64,000 nt of DNA, from positions 749,001-813,000 of the forward strand of contig JAWLAG010000002.1 in NCBI GenBank assembly GCA_041395505.1, given 5' to 3'. The DNA comes from Steroidobacteraceae bacterium. GTDB taxonomy: Bacteria > Pseudomonadota > Gammaproteobacteria > Steroidobacterales > Steroidobacteraceae. A program made the position numbers and the translations under genes. Every line of letters starts with the position of its first letter. Position 1 is the stretch's first letter. Positions 16,884 to 26,459 of this stretch are shown here, one piece after another. The notes below the pieces were generated by a model. That model was not told the origin of the DNA, did no database searches, and saw only the letters and a list, made by a program, of their open reading frames with translations.

Positions 16884-18236
16884 CTAGCGCATCGTGACCA
16901 GCTCCTCGGCGCTGGTCGGGTGTATCGCCACCGTATCGTCGAAGTCGCGCTTGGTCGCGCCCATGCGTATCGCCACGGCGAAGCCTTGCAGCATTTCATC
17001 GGCGCCCGCGCCGACCACGTGGCAACCGATGATGCGCTCCTCCTCGCCGAGCACGACCAGTTTCATGCGCGCGCGCGCCTTGCGCTCGGTGAGTGCGTGA
17101 TACATGGGCAGGAAGCCGGCTTCGTAGACCTTGACCGCATCGCCATGACGCGCACGGGCATCGGCCTCGCTGAGACCCACCGTGCCCACCGGCGGGTGGG
17201 CGAACACGACGCTCGCGATATGCTCATAGTCGAGGCGCCGTTCGGGCCTGCCGCCGAACAATCGGTCTGCGAGCCGGCGCCCCGCAGCGATTGCGACCGG
17301 CGTCAACGGCGCCCGCCCGGTGACATCACCCAGTGCGAACACGCCTTCGACATTGGTGGCCTGCCACTCGTCCGTAAGTACATGGCCATCGGCATCCAGC
17401 GCGACGCCGATTGCCTCGAGACCGAGGTTGCGGCTGGCCGGGCTGCGCCCGATGGCCAACATGACCGAGTCAAAGCCGCCAACACCTGCGCCGCCTCGCA
17501 GCTGCAGGGAAAAACCACCCTGGTCACCGCCCTCGATGGCCGTCACCTCGCTATCCGGCACCAGCGCGACACCGTCGGCCAGGAGCTGCGCCGTCACGGT
17601 TTCGGCGATCATGGAATCGAAGTGCCGCAACACCTGCGCGCCGCGTATCACCAGCGTCACGCGGGCGCCGAGCGAGCGAAGCACACCCGCGAGCTCCACG
17701 GCGATGTAACCGGCGCCAATGATCGCTACGTGCTCGGGGCGCTCGCTCATCGCGAAGAAATCATCCGAGGTGAGCGCAAGTTCCGCGCCGGCGATCGGCG
17801 GACGCATCGGCTCGCCGCCGGTCGCGATCAGGACGCGTCGCGCTCGCAGCTCGCGACCGTCGATCACGATCTCGTTGGGGCCGGTGAGGCGAGCCACTCC
17901 CTTTTGCCACTCCACGCCGCGCCGTGCGAGATTGCTCGCGTAGATGTCGTTCAGTCTTCGTACGTAGGCGTCGCGGGCGACCTTCAGCGCCGCAAAATCG
18001 TGGCCGCTCGCCGAAACCTCGAAGCCGTAGCCGCGCGCATCGCTGATCTGGTGCGCCAGCTCTGCCGCATACCACATGATCTTCTTGGGCACGCAACCGA
18101 CGTTGACGCAGGTGCCGCCGAGGCGCGCCCCCTCGGCAAGAAATACCCGCGCGCCGTATTCGGCAGCCCGCTGTGCCGCTGCGAGTCCGCCGCTACCACC
18201 GCCTATGACCGCGAGATCGTATTGCTGTTCCGCCAC
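16884..18236 (-). CDS. gor: glutathione-disulfide reductase
   Basis: This 450-residue FAD- and NADPH-dependent enzyme reduces oxidised glutathione. It has the N-terminal FAD motif VIGGGSGGLAAAQRAAEYG, the redox pair in GGTCVNVGCVPKK, a second dinucleotide fold (IIGAGYIAVELAGVLRSLG), the FAD motif FALGDVTG and the C-terminal catalytic His-Glu in IHPTSAEELVTMR. Length matches E. coli Gor. Translation starts at GTG 18236. It diverges from prlC across a 182-base gap, where I see no convincing promoter. Confidence 0.93.
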   Translation of the reverse strand: MAEQQYDLAVIGGGSGGLAAAQRAAEYGARVFLAEGARLGGTCVNVGCVPKKIMWYAAELAHQISDARGYGFEVSASGHDFAALKVARDAYVRRLNDIYASNLARRGVEWQKGVARLTGPNEIVIDGRELRARRVLIATGGEPMRPPIAGAELALTSDDFFAMSERPEHVAIIGAGYIAVELAGVLRSLGARVTLVIRGAQVLRHFDSMIAETVTAQLLADGVALVPDSEVTAIEGGDQGGFSLQLRGGAGVGGFDSVMLAIGRSPASRNLGLEAIGVALDADGHVLTDEWQATNVEGVFALGDVTGRAPLTPVAIAAGRRLADRLFGGRPERRLDYEHIASVVFAHPPVGTVGLSEADARARHGDAVKVYEAGFLPMYHALTERKARARMKLVVLGEEERIIGCHVVGAGADEMLQGFAVAIRMGATKRDFDDTVAIHPTSAEELVTMR

Positions 18237-18418
18237 GCCGGGCCCCGCAAATCGCGCACGACGGCGCCGATGGTAGAACCTATCTCATAACACGGCGCGG
18301 CCGCAAAGCGACTTCGCCGCTACCCGGGGGCGCTTGCCATCGCCGCGTTTTCCCCGGGGATTTGCCGAAAGCCGCGACGGCCGGCCGGTCGGCAGGCGCG
18401 ACTGTGTAGAATTCCGCA

Positions 18419-20458
18419 ATGTCCGCATCCATGCCGCAGGCGGCGCCAACCCTACCGCCGCACCCGTTGCTGCCCGATTTCGCTGCCATACGCCCCGCCG
18501 CAGTCCACGTCGAACTGTCGGCGTTGCTGGCGTCGCAACGGCAGCAGATCGAACAGCTGTGCGCCGTCGAGCCGCCGCAGTTCGCCACCGTCGTCGAGCC
18601 AATCGAAAGACTACGCCACGAGCTGTCGCGCCGCTGGTCGCCCATCTCCCACCTGAACGCGGTGGCGAGCAACGATGACTTGCGCGCCGCCTACAACAGC
18701 TGCCTGCCGCTGCTCGCGGATTTCGAGAGCGATCTGTCCCAGAACGAGCAGCTGTTCGCCGCCTACCAGCGTATTGCTGCAAACGAGTCGGCAAGCTTGC
18801 TGCCACAACAGTCGCGCCTGCTCGAACTTGCACTGCGCAACTTCCGGTTGGGCGGCGTGGCGCTCAAGGGCGAAAAACGGGTGCGTTTCAAGACGCTGAT
18901 GAACGAGCTCGCACAGCTTGGCTCGAAGTTCGACGAGAACGTGCTCGATGCCACCCAGGCCTATCAGCGCCGGGTCACCGATCCAGCCGAACTCGCCGGC
19001 TTGAGCGATGCGCTCATCGACGCCGCCGCGAGGCGCGCCCGGGATGCCGGGGTCGGCGGCTGGCTTCTGCTGCTCGATCAACCCACCTACGTCGCCATCC
19101 TCTCCGAAGCCGAGCACGCGACTTTGCGGCGCGATTTCTACCGCGCGTGGAACACGCGGGCTGCCGATGCCGGCGACGATGGCGGCCGTTTCGACAACAG
19201 CCAAGTCATGTGTGACATCCTGGCGCGCCGCCACGAGGCTGCAAACCTCCTCGGATTTGCAAACTACGCCGACTACTCGCTCGCCAGCCGCATGGCAAAG
19301 AGCCGCGAGCAGGTCCTGGCGCTGCTCGATGATCTGGCGCGCGCCGCGCGACCCGCTGCCGAACGCGAATACGCGGCACTCGAGCACTTCGCCGGCCGAC
19401 CACTCGACGCCTGGGACATCACGTTCTTCTCGGAACGGCTGCAACAGCGCGATTTCGGCATTTCACAGGAAGAATTACGCCCCTACTTCGGCCTCGAGCG
19501 CGTACTCGAGGGAATGTTCGACGTGGCGCAACGACTGTTCGGCATCCACATCGCGCAACTCGACGGCGTGCCGCGTTGGCACGATGACGTTCGCTTCTAT
19601 GCGGTGCGCGACCGCACGGGAGCTGATCGCGCATTCTTCTATCTCGATCCTTACGCCCGCCCGCGCAAGCGCAGCGGCGCCTGGATGGATGACTGCGTCG
19701 ATCGCATGCGCATAGGACAGACGCAGGCGCTGCCGGTCGCCTATCTCGTCTGCAATTCACTGCCGCCCTCGTCCAGCCAGCCGGCGCTGCTGACGCACGA
19801 CGACACCCTGACCCTGTTTCACGAGTTCGGGCACGGTCTGCACCACATGCTCACCCAGGTCGACTATCCGAGTATCGCCGGTATCAATGGCGTGGCCTGG
19901 GACGCCGTTGAGCTGCCGAGCCAGTTCATGGAGAACTTCGCCTGGGAACCCGAGGTACTGGAACGCATCGCGGTTCACTATGCGAGCGGCGCAGCACTCC
20001 CGCCGGCGCTGCGTCAGAAACTGGTGGCGAGCCGTTGCTTCCAGGCCGGGCTCGCCACCTTGCGCCAGCTCGAATTCGCGCTCTTCGACTTTCATCTGCA
20101 CGCCGACTACGACCCGGCCAGGGGCGCCAGCGTCTACGAGACCCTGCAGCGTGTGCGCGATCAGGTGGCTATCGTCAAGCCGCCGGCATGGAATCGCATG
20201 CCGCACAGTTTTGCGCACATATTCTCCGGCGGTTACGCGGCGGGCTACTACAGCTACAAGTGGGCCGAGGTGCTGGCGGCCGATGCATACGGCGCGTTCC
20301 GCGAGCACGGCGTCTTCGATGCGCCAACCGCACAGCGATTCTATGACGCCATCCTGAGCCGTGGCGGCAGCCGCGACGAACTCGAAGGCTTCGTGCAGTT
20401 TCGGGGCCGGCCACCGACCATCGACGCACTGTTGCAACAGGACGGAATCCGCCAATGA
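18419..20458 (+). CDS. prlC: oligopeptidase A (M3 metallopeptidase)
   Basis: This 679-residue cytosolic zinc peptidase degrades short peptides, including cleaved signal peptides. The zinc motif HEFGH (in LFHEFGHGLHHML) and the downstream ELPSQFMENFAWE block identify family M3. The C-terminal HSFAHIFSGGYAAGYYSYKWAEVL helps form the substrate site. Length matches E. coli PrlC (680). The stop overlaps the next gene by 4 bases (ATGA), placing it in a run with the SH3 protein and exonuclease III. Confidence 0.95.
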   Translation: MSASMPQAAPTLPPHPLLPDFAAIRPAAVHVELSALLASQRQQIEQLCAVEPPQFATVVEPIERLRHELSRRWSPISHLNAVASNDDLRAAYNSCLPLLADFESDLSQNEQLFAAYQRIAANESASLLPQQSRLLELALRNFRLGGVALKGEKRVRFKTLMNELAQLGSKFDENVLDATQAYQRRVTDPAELAGLSDALIDAAARRARDAGVGGWLLLLDQPTYVAILSEAEHATLRRDFYRAWNTRAADAGDDGGRFDNSQVMCDILARRHEAANLLGFANYADYSLASRMAKSREQVLALLDDLARAARPAAEREYAALEHFAGRPLDAWDITFFSERLQQRDFGISQEELRPYFGLERVLEGMFDVAQRLFGIHIAQLDGVPRWHDDVRFYAVRDRTGADRAFFYLDPYARPRKRSGAWMDDCVDRMRIGQTQALPVAYLVCNSLPPSSSQPALLTHDDTLTLFHEFGHGLHHMLTQVDYPSIAGINGVAWDAVELPSQFMENFAWEPEVLERIAVHYASGAALPPALRQKLVASRCFQAGLATLRQLEFALFDFHLHADYDPARGASVYETLQRVRDQVAIVKPPAWNRMPHSFAHIFSGGYAAGYYSYKWAEVLAADAYGAFREHGVFDAPTAQRFYDAILSRGGSRDELEGFVQFRGRPPTIDALLQQDGIRQ

Positions 20459-21072
20459 AGACACTCGCTGCCACCATCCTGGCAACCGGACTCGTGTTGC
20501 CGGCACTCGCAGTCGGCGACACCCGCTATGTCGTCGAGCAGCTGGTCATCAACCTGACCACCGAGCCGGGCGCTGGCGAGCGTCTCGCCAGCGCGCGCAG
20601 CGCCGATGCCGTCGAGGTGCTCGAGGAGCAGGATGGATTCGCGCGCGTGCAACTGCGCTCGGGCGTCGAGGGCTGGATGAAAAGCTCCTACCTCTCGCGC
20701 GAAGAACCACTGCGCGCAAGACTCGACCAGCGCCAGCAGGAACTTGACAAGGTCAAGCGCGAACTGGCGGATGCCAAACGTCAGCTGGAGCGAAGATCCG
20801 GGAGCTCCGACAAGACCACGCCGGCCGCACCCGCGCCGGCGGCGCCCACGGTCGCCAAAGACGCCTCACCGACCGACCAGGCCGAGGCGGAAACCGGCGC
20901 GCCGCCGCTCATGGGCCGGGGCGATGTGGCCGCAAAGACTGCCTCACGCGGCGCTTCGATCGGGGTCAGTCTGCTCGCGGCACTGCTCGCCTTCGGCGCG
21001 GGCACCGGCTTCGGCTGGTGGCTGCTCGATCGGCGCATTCGGCGCAAGTACGGCGGCTTGCGCATCTATTGA
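20455..21072 (+). CDS. SH3-domain membrane-anchored protein (TIGR04211/YgiM type)
   Basis: This 205-residue protein has a signal peptide (about 1-20), a bacterial SH3 domain (about 22-82, with RYVVEQLVINLTTEPG and GVEGWMKSSYLS), a short coiled coil (about 86-115) and a Pro/Ala-rich linker. A C-terminal membrane helix (SIGVSLLAALLAFGAGTGFG) is followed by a basic tail. This is the TIGR04211 'SH3 and anchor' layout of E. coli YgiM. It is probably an inner-membrane protein with a periplasmic SH3 domain; its ligand is unknown. Confidence 0.88.
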   Translation: MKTLAATILATGLVLPALAVGDTRYVVEQLVINLTTEPGAGERLASARSADAVEVLEEQDGFARVQLRSGVEGWMKSSYLSREEPLRARLDQRQQELDKVKRELADAKRQLERRSGSSDKTTPAAPAPAAPTVAKDASPTDQAEAETGAPPLMGRGDVAAKTASRGASIGVSLLAALLAFGAGTGFGWWLLDRRIRRKYGGLRIY

Positions 21073-21088
21073 ACGTGGGCTAGCCGAT

Positions 21089-21862
21089 ATGCCAGTCACC
21101 GCGGTCACCTGGAACGTGAATTCGCTGCGCCTGCGCCTGCCGCAGCTGCTCGAATGGCTCACCGAACGGCAGGTCGATGTCCTCGCCCTGCAGGAGACCA
21201 AGACCCGCGACGAAGATTTCCCGCGCGAGGAGCTGACCCGCCACGGCTGGTCGATTGCCGCGAGCGGTCAGCGCGCATACAACGGGGTCGCGCTGTTGAG
21301 TCGCGAACCGGCGCGCGATGTGCTGGTCGACATTCCCGGGTTCGACGACCCGTCGCGCCGGGTGCTGGCGGCAACCTTCGCGAGACTGCGTGTCATCAAT
21401 CTCTATGTACCGAACGGCCAGTCGATCGATTCGGAAAAATACCAGTACAAGCTTCGCTGGCTCGACGCGCTGCACGGGTGGCTGCAACGCGAACGCGAGC
21501 AACACGAGCACCTGCTGGTGATGGGCGATTTCAACATCGCACCGGAGGATCGCGACGTACACGATCCGGACAGCTGGCGCGGCAGCGTCCTCGTGAGTGA
21601 CGCAGAGCGCAATGCGCTGCAGCGGCTGCTGGCACTCGGGCTCGTGGATGTGTTTCGCAATTTCGACCAGGCGGCGGCGAGCTATAGCTGGTGGGATTAC
21701 CGGGCCGCGGCATTTCGCCGCAACCACGGTTTGCGCATCGACCTCATACTCGCGAGCCGGGCGCTGGCCGAGCGCTGCCAGTCCTGCCAGATCGACAAGG
21801 AACCGCGCCGCTACGAGCGCCCTTCGGACCACACACCGGTTCTGGCCACCTTTGACATATAG
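21089..21862 (+). CDS. xth: exodeoxyribonuclease III
   Basis: This 257-residue repair enzyme of the exonuclease III family acts as AP endonuclease and 3'-5' exonuclease. It shows WNVNSLRLRLPQLLEWL, the metal-binding Glu in LALQETKTRD, GDFNIAPED, LRIDLILAS and the catalytic His in PSDHTPVLATF. The start is ATG 21089, 16 bases after the SH3 gene stop; the frame is open upstream but overlaps that gene. It is probably co-transcribed with prlC and the SH3 gene. Confidence 0.94.
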   Translation: MPVTAVTWNVNSLRLRLPQLLEWLTERQVDVLALQETKTRDEDFPREELTRHGWSIAASGQRAYNGVALLSREPARDVLVDIPGFDDPSRRVLAATFARLRVINLYVPNGQSIDSEKYQYKLRWLDALHGWLQREREQHEHLLVMGDFNIAPEDRDVHDPDSWRGSVLVSDAERNALQRLLALGLVDVFRNFDQAAASYSWWDYRAAAFRRNHGLRIDLILASRALAERCQSCQIDKEPRRYERPSDHTPVLATFDI

Positions 21863-22055
21863 GGTGCGACGAATGGACCATGGCGTGCATGGAACTGTGC
21901 GCCAACCCGCGGTTCGCCGGCGCGGCTCACCGTACACTGGCCCGCAGTATCGCCATTGCTGAAATTCCAATACCAATCACGGCAAGGCAGTCCATCTGAA
22001 CAACGACACCGCAAACCGCAGCTATCGTCGCAGCGATTATGACGTCACCAACACC

Positions 22056-23012
22056 GTGCAGGTGAGTTCGCCTCACGCGGTGCTTGCGGCCATCCAGCGC
22101 CTGTTCGCCCGGGCATGGCCTGGCGAGCAGTTCAGCAAGCTCCCCGACGCCTTTGCCGATTTTGCGGACTATTTCGCCGGCCGCATGCCAGGCTACAACG
22201 GCGTCGACACGGCATACCACGATACCCAGCACACGCTCGATATCACGCTTGCCATGGCGCGGCTGATGTGCGGCTATGAACTCACCGCGAATCCGCCGGA
22301 CCGCCTCGGCGCTGAGCGCGCCGAGCTTGGCATCCTGACCGCGCTCTTCCACGACGTGGGCTACCTCAGGCAGGCAACCGATGGCCCCCTCGAGAATGGC
22401 GCGGAGCTCACTGCGCGACACGTCTCGCGCGGCGCGACTTTCCTCAGCGACTATCTGCCGCGCATCGGTTGCGCCCAACTCGCCCAACGCGCGAGCCTGC
22501 TCGTTCACTACACCGGCTATGAGATTCCCCTGCGGGATATTCCGCTGGCCGATCCGCTCGACCGGCAACTCGGCGAGCTGCTGGGTACTGCCGATTACAT
22601 CGCCCAGATGTCGGATCGCTGCTATCTCGAAAAATGCCGCGACCGGCTCTATCTCGAATTCGTGCTCGGCGGAATTGCCTTGCAGACGTCCGTCAATGGC
22701 CGCCAGGTACGTTACGCCTCGGGCCTGGACCTTCTGCGCCAGACGCCGGGATTCATCACCGACGTGCGTCGCAAGCGTCTCGACGGAGAATTTCGCAGCG
22801 CCTACCGCCATGTCGAAGCGCTGTTCGATGGCCGCAATCCCTACATGGAATCGCTGGAGCGAAACCTCAGCTATCTCACGCAGATACTGCGTTCCGAGAG
22901 CTGGAAAATGCTGCGGCGCAATCCGCCGGTGTTTGCCGCGGTTCCGGATCCAACCACGAGCATGCGCAGCCTGATGCTCGGCTATCTCAAGCGAGCCTGG
23001 GCCGGAGACTGA
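22056..23012 (+). CDS. HD-domain phosphohydrolase-like protein
   Basis: This protein of at least 318 residues has an HD metal-dependent phosphohydrolase core: YHDTQHTLDITLAMARL, FHDVGY, TARHVSRGATFL, LVHYTGYE and a late Asp in LLGTADYIAQMSD. The spacing recalls the cyclic nucleotide phosphodiesterase branch, but the substrate is unknown. The GTG at 22056 is the first standard start codon. The frame stays open to 21963 with plausible protein-like sequence (SYRRSDYDVTNTVQV), so the true start may be a non-standard codon such as CTG at 21996. Its 3' end overlaps the convergent VanY-like gene by 26 bases. Confidence 0.78.
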   Translation: MQVSSPHAVLAAIQRLFARAWPGEQFSKLPDAFADFADYFAGRMPGYNGVDTAYHDTQHTLDITLAMARLMCGYELTANPPDRLGAERAELGILTALFHDVGYLRQATDGPLENGAELTARHVSRGATFLSDYLPRIGCAQLAQRASLLVHYTGYEIPLRDIPLADPLDRQLGELLGTADYIAQMSDRCYLEKCRDRLYLEFVLGGIALQTSVNGRQVRYASGLDLLRQTPGFITDVRRKRLDGEFRSAYRHVEALFDGRNPYMESLERNLSYLTQILRSESWKMLRRNPPVFAAVPDPTTSMRSLMLGYLKRAWAGD

Positions 23013-23736
23013 CCCCGGGCGCCGGGTCGACGTTGGCGCAGTAACGGGCGTGCAGCGTCTCGAGCTCGGCAAGTATCGCCTCCTTGCCGTCGATCTGGGC
23101 GGCCTCGATCGTCTCGCGCAACAGGCGGCTGTCGAGCCGCTGCTGCGAGGGCACCGCCACCGGCGCGTAGCTCAGATGCCAGGGTTCGGGCCGTACGCCG
23201 CCGCGAAAGTTCTCGTAGGGTCGATAAAAACCGAAGCGTGCGGCATGCTCGTCGAGCCAACCTGACAGCGCTGCGAACGGACCGGCGCCGGCATACTCCG
23301 CGGGGATCAGCTGCAGCTTGTGACCGGCCGCGAGCGCGTTGCCGTCGACCAGATCCACTTCGCTGCCAAAATGGTGACGGCTCGCGCCGGGCAGCGCCGA
23401 CCAGACCATGATCAGTGCGACGCGACTCGCGCTGTCCAGAGGAAGGACGTCGACCTCCCGTCCCTCGCTGTCCATGACCGGACGTTCGCCCCGAAACTTC
23501 TGGTTCCAGATCTGCCGTTGGCGCTCGAAATCCCGAAATCCGGACACGACCCGAAGCGCAATGCCAGCCTTCTCGGCCGCGATGCGCATGCGCCGCAACG
23601 GCTCGATGGCGGCGCGATGCACAGGGCAACCGAGATCGTCGCAGTGCAGCACGTGGCTCGACGCGCGGCCGGTCAACTCGAGTTCGCTCAAGGGTTCAAT
23701 CGCCATCCTGTTCTCATCGCCGGGGTTAGTGCGCAT
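22987..23736 (-). CDS. VanY/DdcY-like D-alanyl-D-alanine carboxypeptidase (M15)
   Basis: This protein of about 249 residues has the M15B peptidase motifs: SRHHFGSEVDL (zinc His and Asp) and EPWHLSY (catalytic Glu and zinc His). VSGFRDFERQRQIW lies upstream, as in VanY-type DD-carboxypeptidases that trim peptidoglycan stem peptides. The start is uncertain between ATG 23736 and ATG 23706; a longer frame exists but runs into the divergent cyclic-di-GMP gene. No signal peptide is obvious from these starts, which is odd for a periplasmic enzyme. Confidence 0.82.
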   Translation of the reverse strand: MRTNPGDENRMAIEPLSELELTGRASSHVLHCDDLGCPVHRAAIEPLRRMRIAAEKAGIALRVVSGFRDFERQRQIWNQKFRGERPVMDSEGREVDVLPLDSASRVALIMVWSALPGASRHHFGSEVDLVDGNALAAGHKLQLIPAEYAGAGPFAALSGWLDEHAARFGFYRPYENFRGGVRPEPWHLSYAPVAVPSQQRLDSRLLRETIEAAQIDGKEAILAELETLHARYCANVDPAPGVSLRPRLA

Positions 23737-23917
23737 GGCGTCACGTATTGTCGCGTAAAAAAGACATAATCCATCCGATTGTGCCCCAGCCGGCGTATTT
23801 TCGCGGTGGCCAGTGCTCGCCGGCAGGCATAAGATGGGGCCACGCCATCCTGTGCGGAGCTGCATCAAGGCGCCGCCCGATCGTGCCGGCGCGCGCAGGT
23901 TGACGAAGATAACAAAC

Positions 23918-26416
23918 ATGAATTTCTCGAGCTTCAAGTCCCGATACATCGCCGCAGCCTGCGTTTCCGCCCTGCTCGCAACGATCGGCGCGCTGGCTCT
24001 TGCCGGCTACTTCGTCGGCACCGAGGCAAACCGCTACGCCTACCTGGTCACCGACGACCTCACGCGGGAGGTGGCGCTCGAGGCGCGGCGCCGGGCCCGC
24101 GCGCTTGCGCGCCACGCCGCCGATCTCGCGGCCCCCGGTGTCGACATTGGCGATCCGGACAGCGTCCGCCTCGCGCTCGAGCCGCTCAAGGCCGATGACT
24201 ATCTCGCCGCCATCGTCATCACGGATACGCGTGGCAGCGAGCTGTTTCGCTGGGGCCGGCCGGGCGAAGGCTCGGGTCCGCTGCAGGAGGCTTCCGAGCC
24301 GGTCCGCGTGCGCCAGCGCGATGTGTCGGGCGCCATATTGCCGCAGACCATCGGCGAGGCTCGCGTCGTTTTGCAGGTCGGCGCGGCGCGTCACATCGTC
24401 ACCGATCTTCGCAACAAGGCACGGGCACTTGGCAACAAGCGCCTCGCCATCGCACTTGCGGCCGCCGGCGCTCTCGGCGCGCTCTCGCTCGCCGCCGCGC
24501 TCACCATGGCATGGCTGGCGCTGCGCCGCGCCAGGGCCTCGGTTGCCGATCTCACGCGCCAGGCCGAGCGCCTCGGCCAGGGCGACTACACGCGGCCGGT
24601 GCGCATCGAGCAGGGCACGGAGCTCGCGCCGTTGCAGAGCGCGCTCGAGCGCAGCCGCCAGCAGCTGCGCCAGGGCACCATCGGCCGGCACTACCTGATC
24701 GACGTCCTGAGCGGCATGAGCGATGCGGTTTTCGTCGCCTCGCCCGAGGGCAACATCAAGATCGCCAATCGCGCTGCCTGCAAGCTAACCGGCTACGCCG
24801 AGGAAGAGCTGCTGAACCGCATGCTCACGTCGATCATCGACGAGACGGCCCGCGCCACCTTCAGCGCCGAGGCCACCTACAACGAACCGCTCGAGACCGT
24901 GCTGCGCACGCGGCAGGGCCAGACCATCCCGGTCACCATCAGCGGCTCGTGCATCAGCAGCGACGATCCGCAGCTGCAGGGCACGGTGTTCGTTGCGCGC
25001 AACGTAACGGACCGCAAGCGCGCCGAACGGCGCATCCGCTACCTGGCCCGCTACGACTCGCTGACGCGCGTGCCTAACCGCATGCAATTCCAGCACCTGC
25101 TGCAGCAAGCCATCGCGCGCAGCCTGCGCACGGGCAATGCATTGGCGATGCTCTACGTGGACCTCGATCGCTTCAAGGAGGTCAACGACACTTTCGGACA
25201 CGCCTCGGGCGATCGTTCGCTCGAGATCCTGAGCGAGCGGCTCACGCGCTGCCTGCCGAAGGAAGCGGTCGCCGGACGCCTCGCCGGCGATGAGTTCGGG
25301 GTATTCGTCGAGAACCTCCCCCTCGATGCCGACAATCGCGGTCCGCTCGCGCATCTGGCGCGCTCGCTGCTCGACGAAATCGGCAAGCCCTATCACCTCA
25401 ACCAGCACGAGGTGTTCCTCACGGCGAGCATAGGCGTTGCGTTCTGCCCGCGCGATGCCGAAAACGTCATCGACCTCATCCGCAATGCCGATGCGGCGAT
25501 GTACCACTCCAAGGAAAACGGCGGCAATACGTTCGCGTTCTACTCCGCCGACATGAACGCCGCCGCGGTCGAGCGGCTCATGCTGAAGAGCAAGCTGCGC
25601 CGCGCGCTCGAGCGCGATGAACTGGTCCTGCAATACCAGCCCAAGGTCGATCTGCGTGACGGGCGCATCGTCGGCGCCGAAGCGCTGCTGCGCTGGCGCC
25701 TGCCTGGCCATGGCGATATTCCGCCGGCGCAGTTCATTCCCCTCGCCGAGGAAACCAACCTGATCCTCGACATCGGCGAGTGGGTGCTGGACCGGGTGTG
25801 TCGCGACTACCGTGAACTGCATGCGGAGGTTGGCGATCCGGGCCGTATCTCGCTCAACCTGTCGCTGAAGCAGCTCCGCCAGGCGAGCTTCATCCTGCGC
25901 TGCAGATCGGTATTTCGCCGCCACGGTGTCGCGCCGACGGCATTCGAGCTCGAGATTACAGAGACGACACTCATGGCGGACGGCAAGCGCACGGTGCGTC
26001 TGCTCGATGAGCTCTACGCCATGGGCCTGCATCTGTCGATCGACGATTTTGGCACGGGCTACTCGTCCTTGTCGGCGCTGCAGCAATTCCCGATCGGCAC
26101 GCTCAAGATCGACCGCTCCTTCGTGCGCGAGGTCAATGAGAACAGCGGCGATGCCACGATCGTCCGCACCATCATCGACATGGGCCGCAGCCTCGGCATG
26201 CAGGTGGTTGCGGAGGGTGTCGAAACACGCGCGCATCTCGCCTTCCTGCGCAGCAATCGCTGCCAGTTTGGCCAGGGCCGGCTGTTCGGCGAGCCATGCG
26301 AGGCCGAACAACTGCTCGCATTGCTCGCGTCGCAGGCGCGCGGTGAACTGCCTTTCGCAAACCTCGTTCGCGACGATACGGCGACACCCGAGAGCTCGAC
26401 GTCGCGGCTGGCCTGA
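23918..26416 (+). CDS. membrane PAS-GGDEF-EAL cyclic-di-GMP protein
   Basis: This 832-residue protein has two membrane helices (about 8-30 and 170-195) flanking a periplasmic sensor region, then HAMP, a PAS domain (about 265-370), GGDEF (about 380-550) and EAL (about 560-810). The GGDEF signature reads AGDEF, a variant found in active cyclases. The EAL domain keeps GAEALLRW, the metal-binding Asn in LNLS, ELEITE and the IDDFGTGYSSL loop. It may both make and break cyclic-di-GMP. The start is ATG 23918; an upstream in-frame start would add 35 unlikely residues. The input signal is unknown. Confidence 0.93.
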   Translation: MNFSSFKSRYIAAACVSALLATIGALALAGYFVGTEANRYAYLVTDDLTREVALEARRRARALARHAADLAAPGVDIGDPDSVRLALEPLKADDYLAAIVITDTRGSELFRWGRPGEGSGPLQEASEPVRVRQRDVSGAILPQTIGEARVVLQVGAARHIVTDLRNKARALGNKRLAIALAAAGALGALSLAAALTMAWLALRRARASVADLTRQAERLGQGDYTRPVRIEQGTELAPLQSALERSRQQLRQGTIGRHYLIDVLSGMSDAVFVASPEGNIKIANRAACKLTGYAEEELLNRMLTSIIDETARATFSAEATYNEPLETVLRTRQGQTIPVTISGSCISSDDPQLQGTVFVARNVTDRKRAERRIRYLARYDSLTRVPNRMQFQHLLQQAIARSLRTGNALAMLYVDLDRFKEVNDTFGHASGDRSLEILSERLTRCLPKEAVAGRLAGDEFGVFVENLPLDADNRGPLAHLARSLLDEIGKPYHLNQHEVFLTASIGVAFCPRDAENVIDLIRNADAAMYHSKENGGNTFAFYSADMNAAAVERLMLKSKLRRALERDELVLQYQPKVDLRDGRIVGAEALLRWRLPGHGDIPPAQFIPLAEETNLILDIGEWVLDRVCRDYRELHAEVGDPGRISLNLSLKQLRQASFILRCRSVFRRHGVAPTAFELEITETTLMADGKRTVRLLDELYAMGLHLSIDDFGTGYSSLSALQQFPIGTLKIDRSFVREVNENSGDATIVRTIIDMGRSLGMQVVAEGVETRAHLAFLRSNRCQFGQGRLFGEPCEAEQLLALLASQARGELPFANLVRDDTATPESSTSRLA

Positions 26417-26459
26417 CCGGGACCGCCCGCGACGGGCGTGGGCCGCAGTCGACGCATGA

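Noticed and set aside
23918..26416. AGDEF in place of GGDEF
   Set aside because: AGDEF is a known active-site variant of diguanylate cyclases, so it does not show loss of function.
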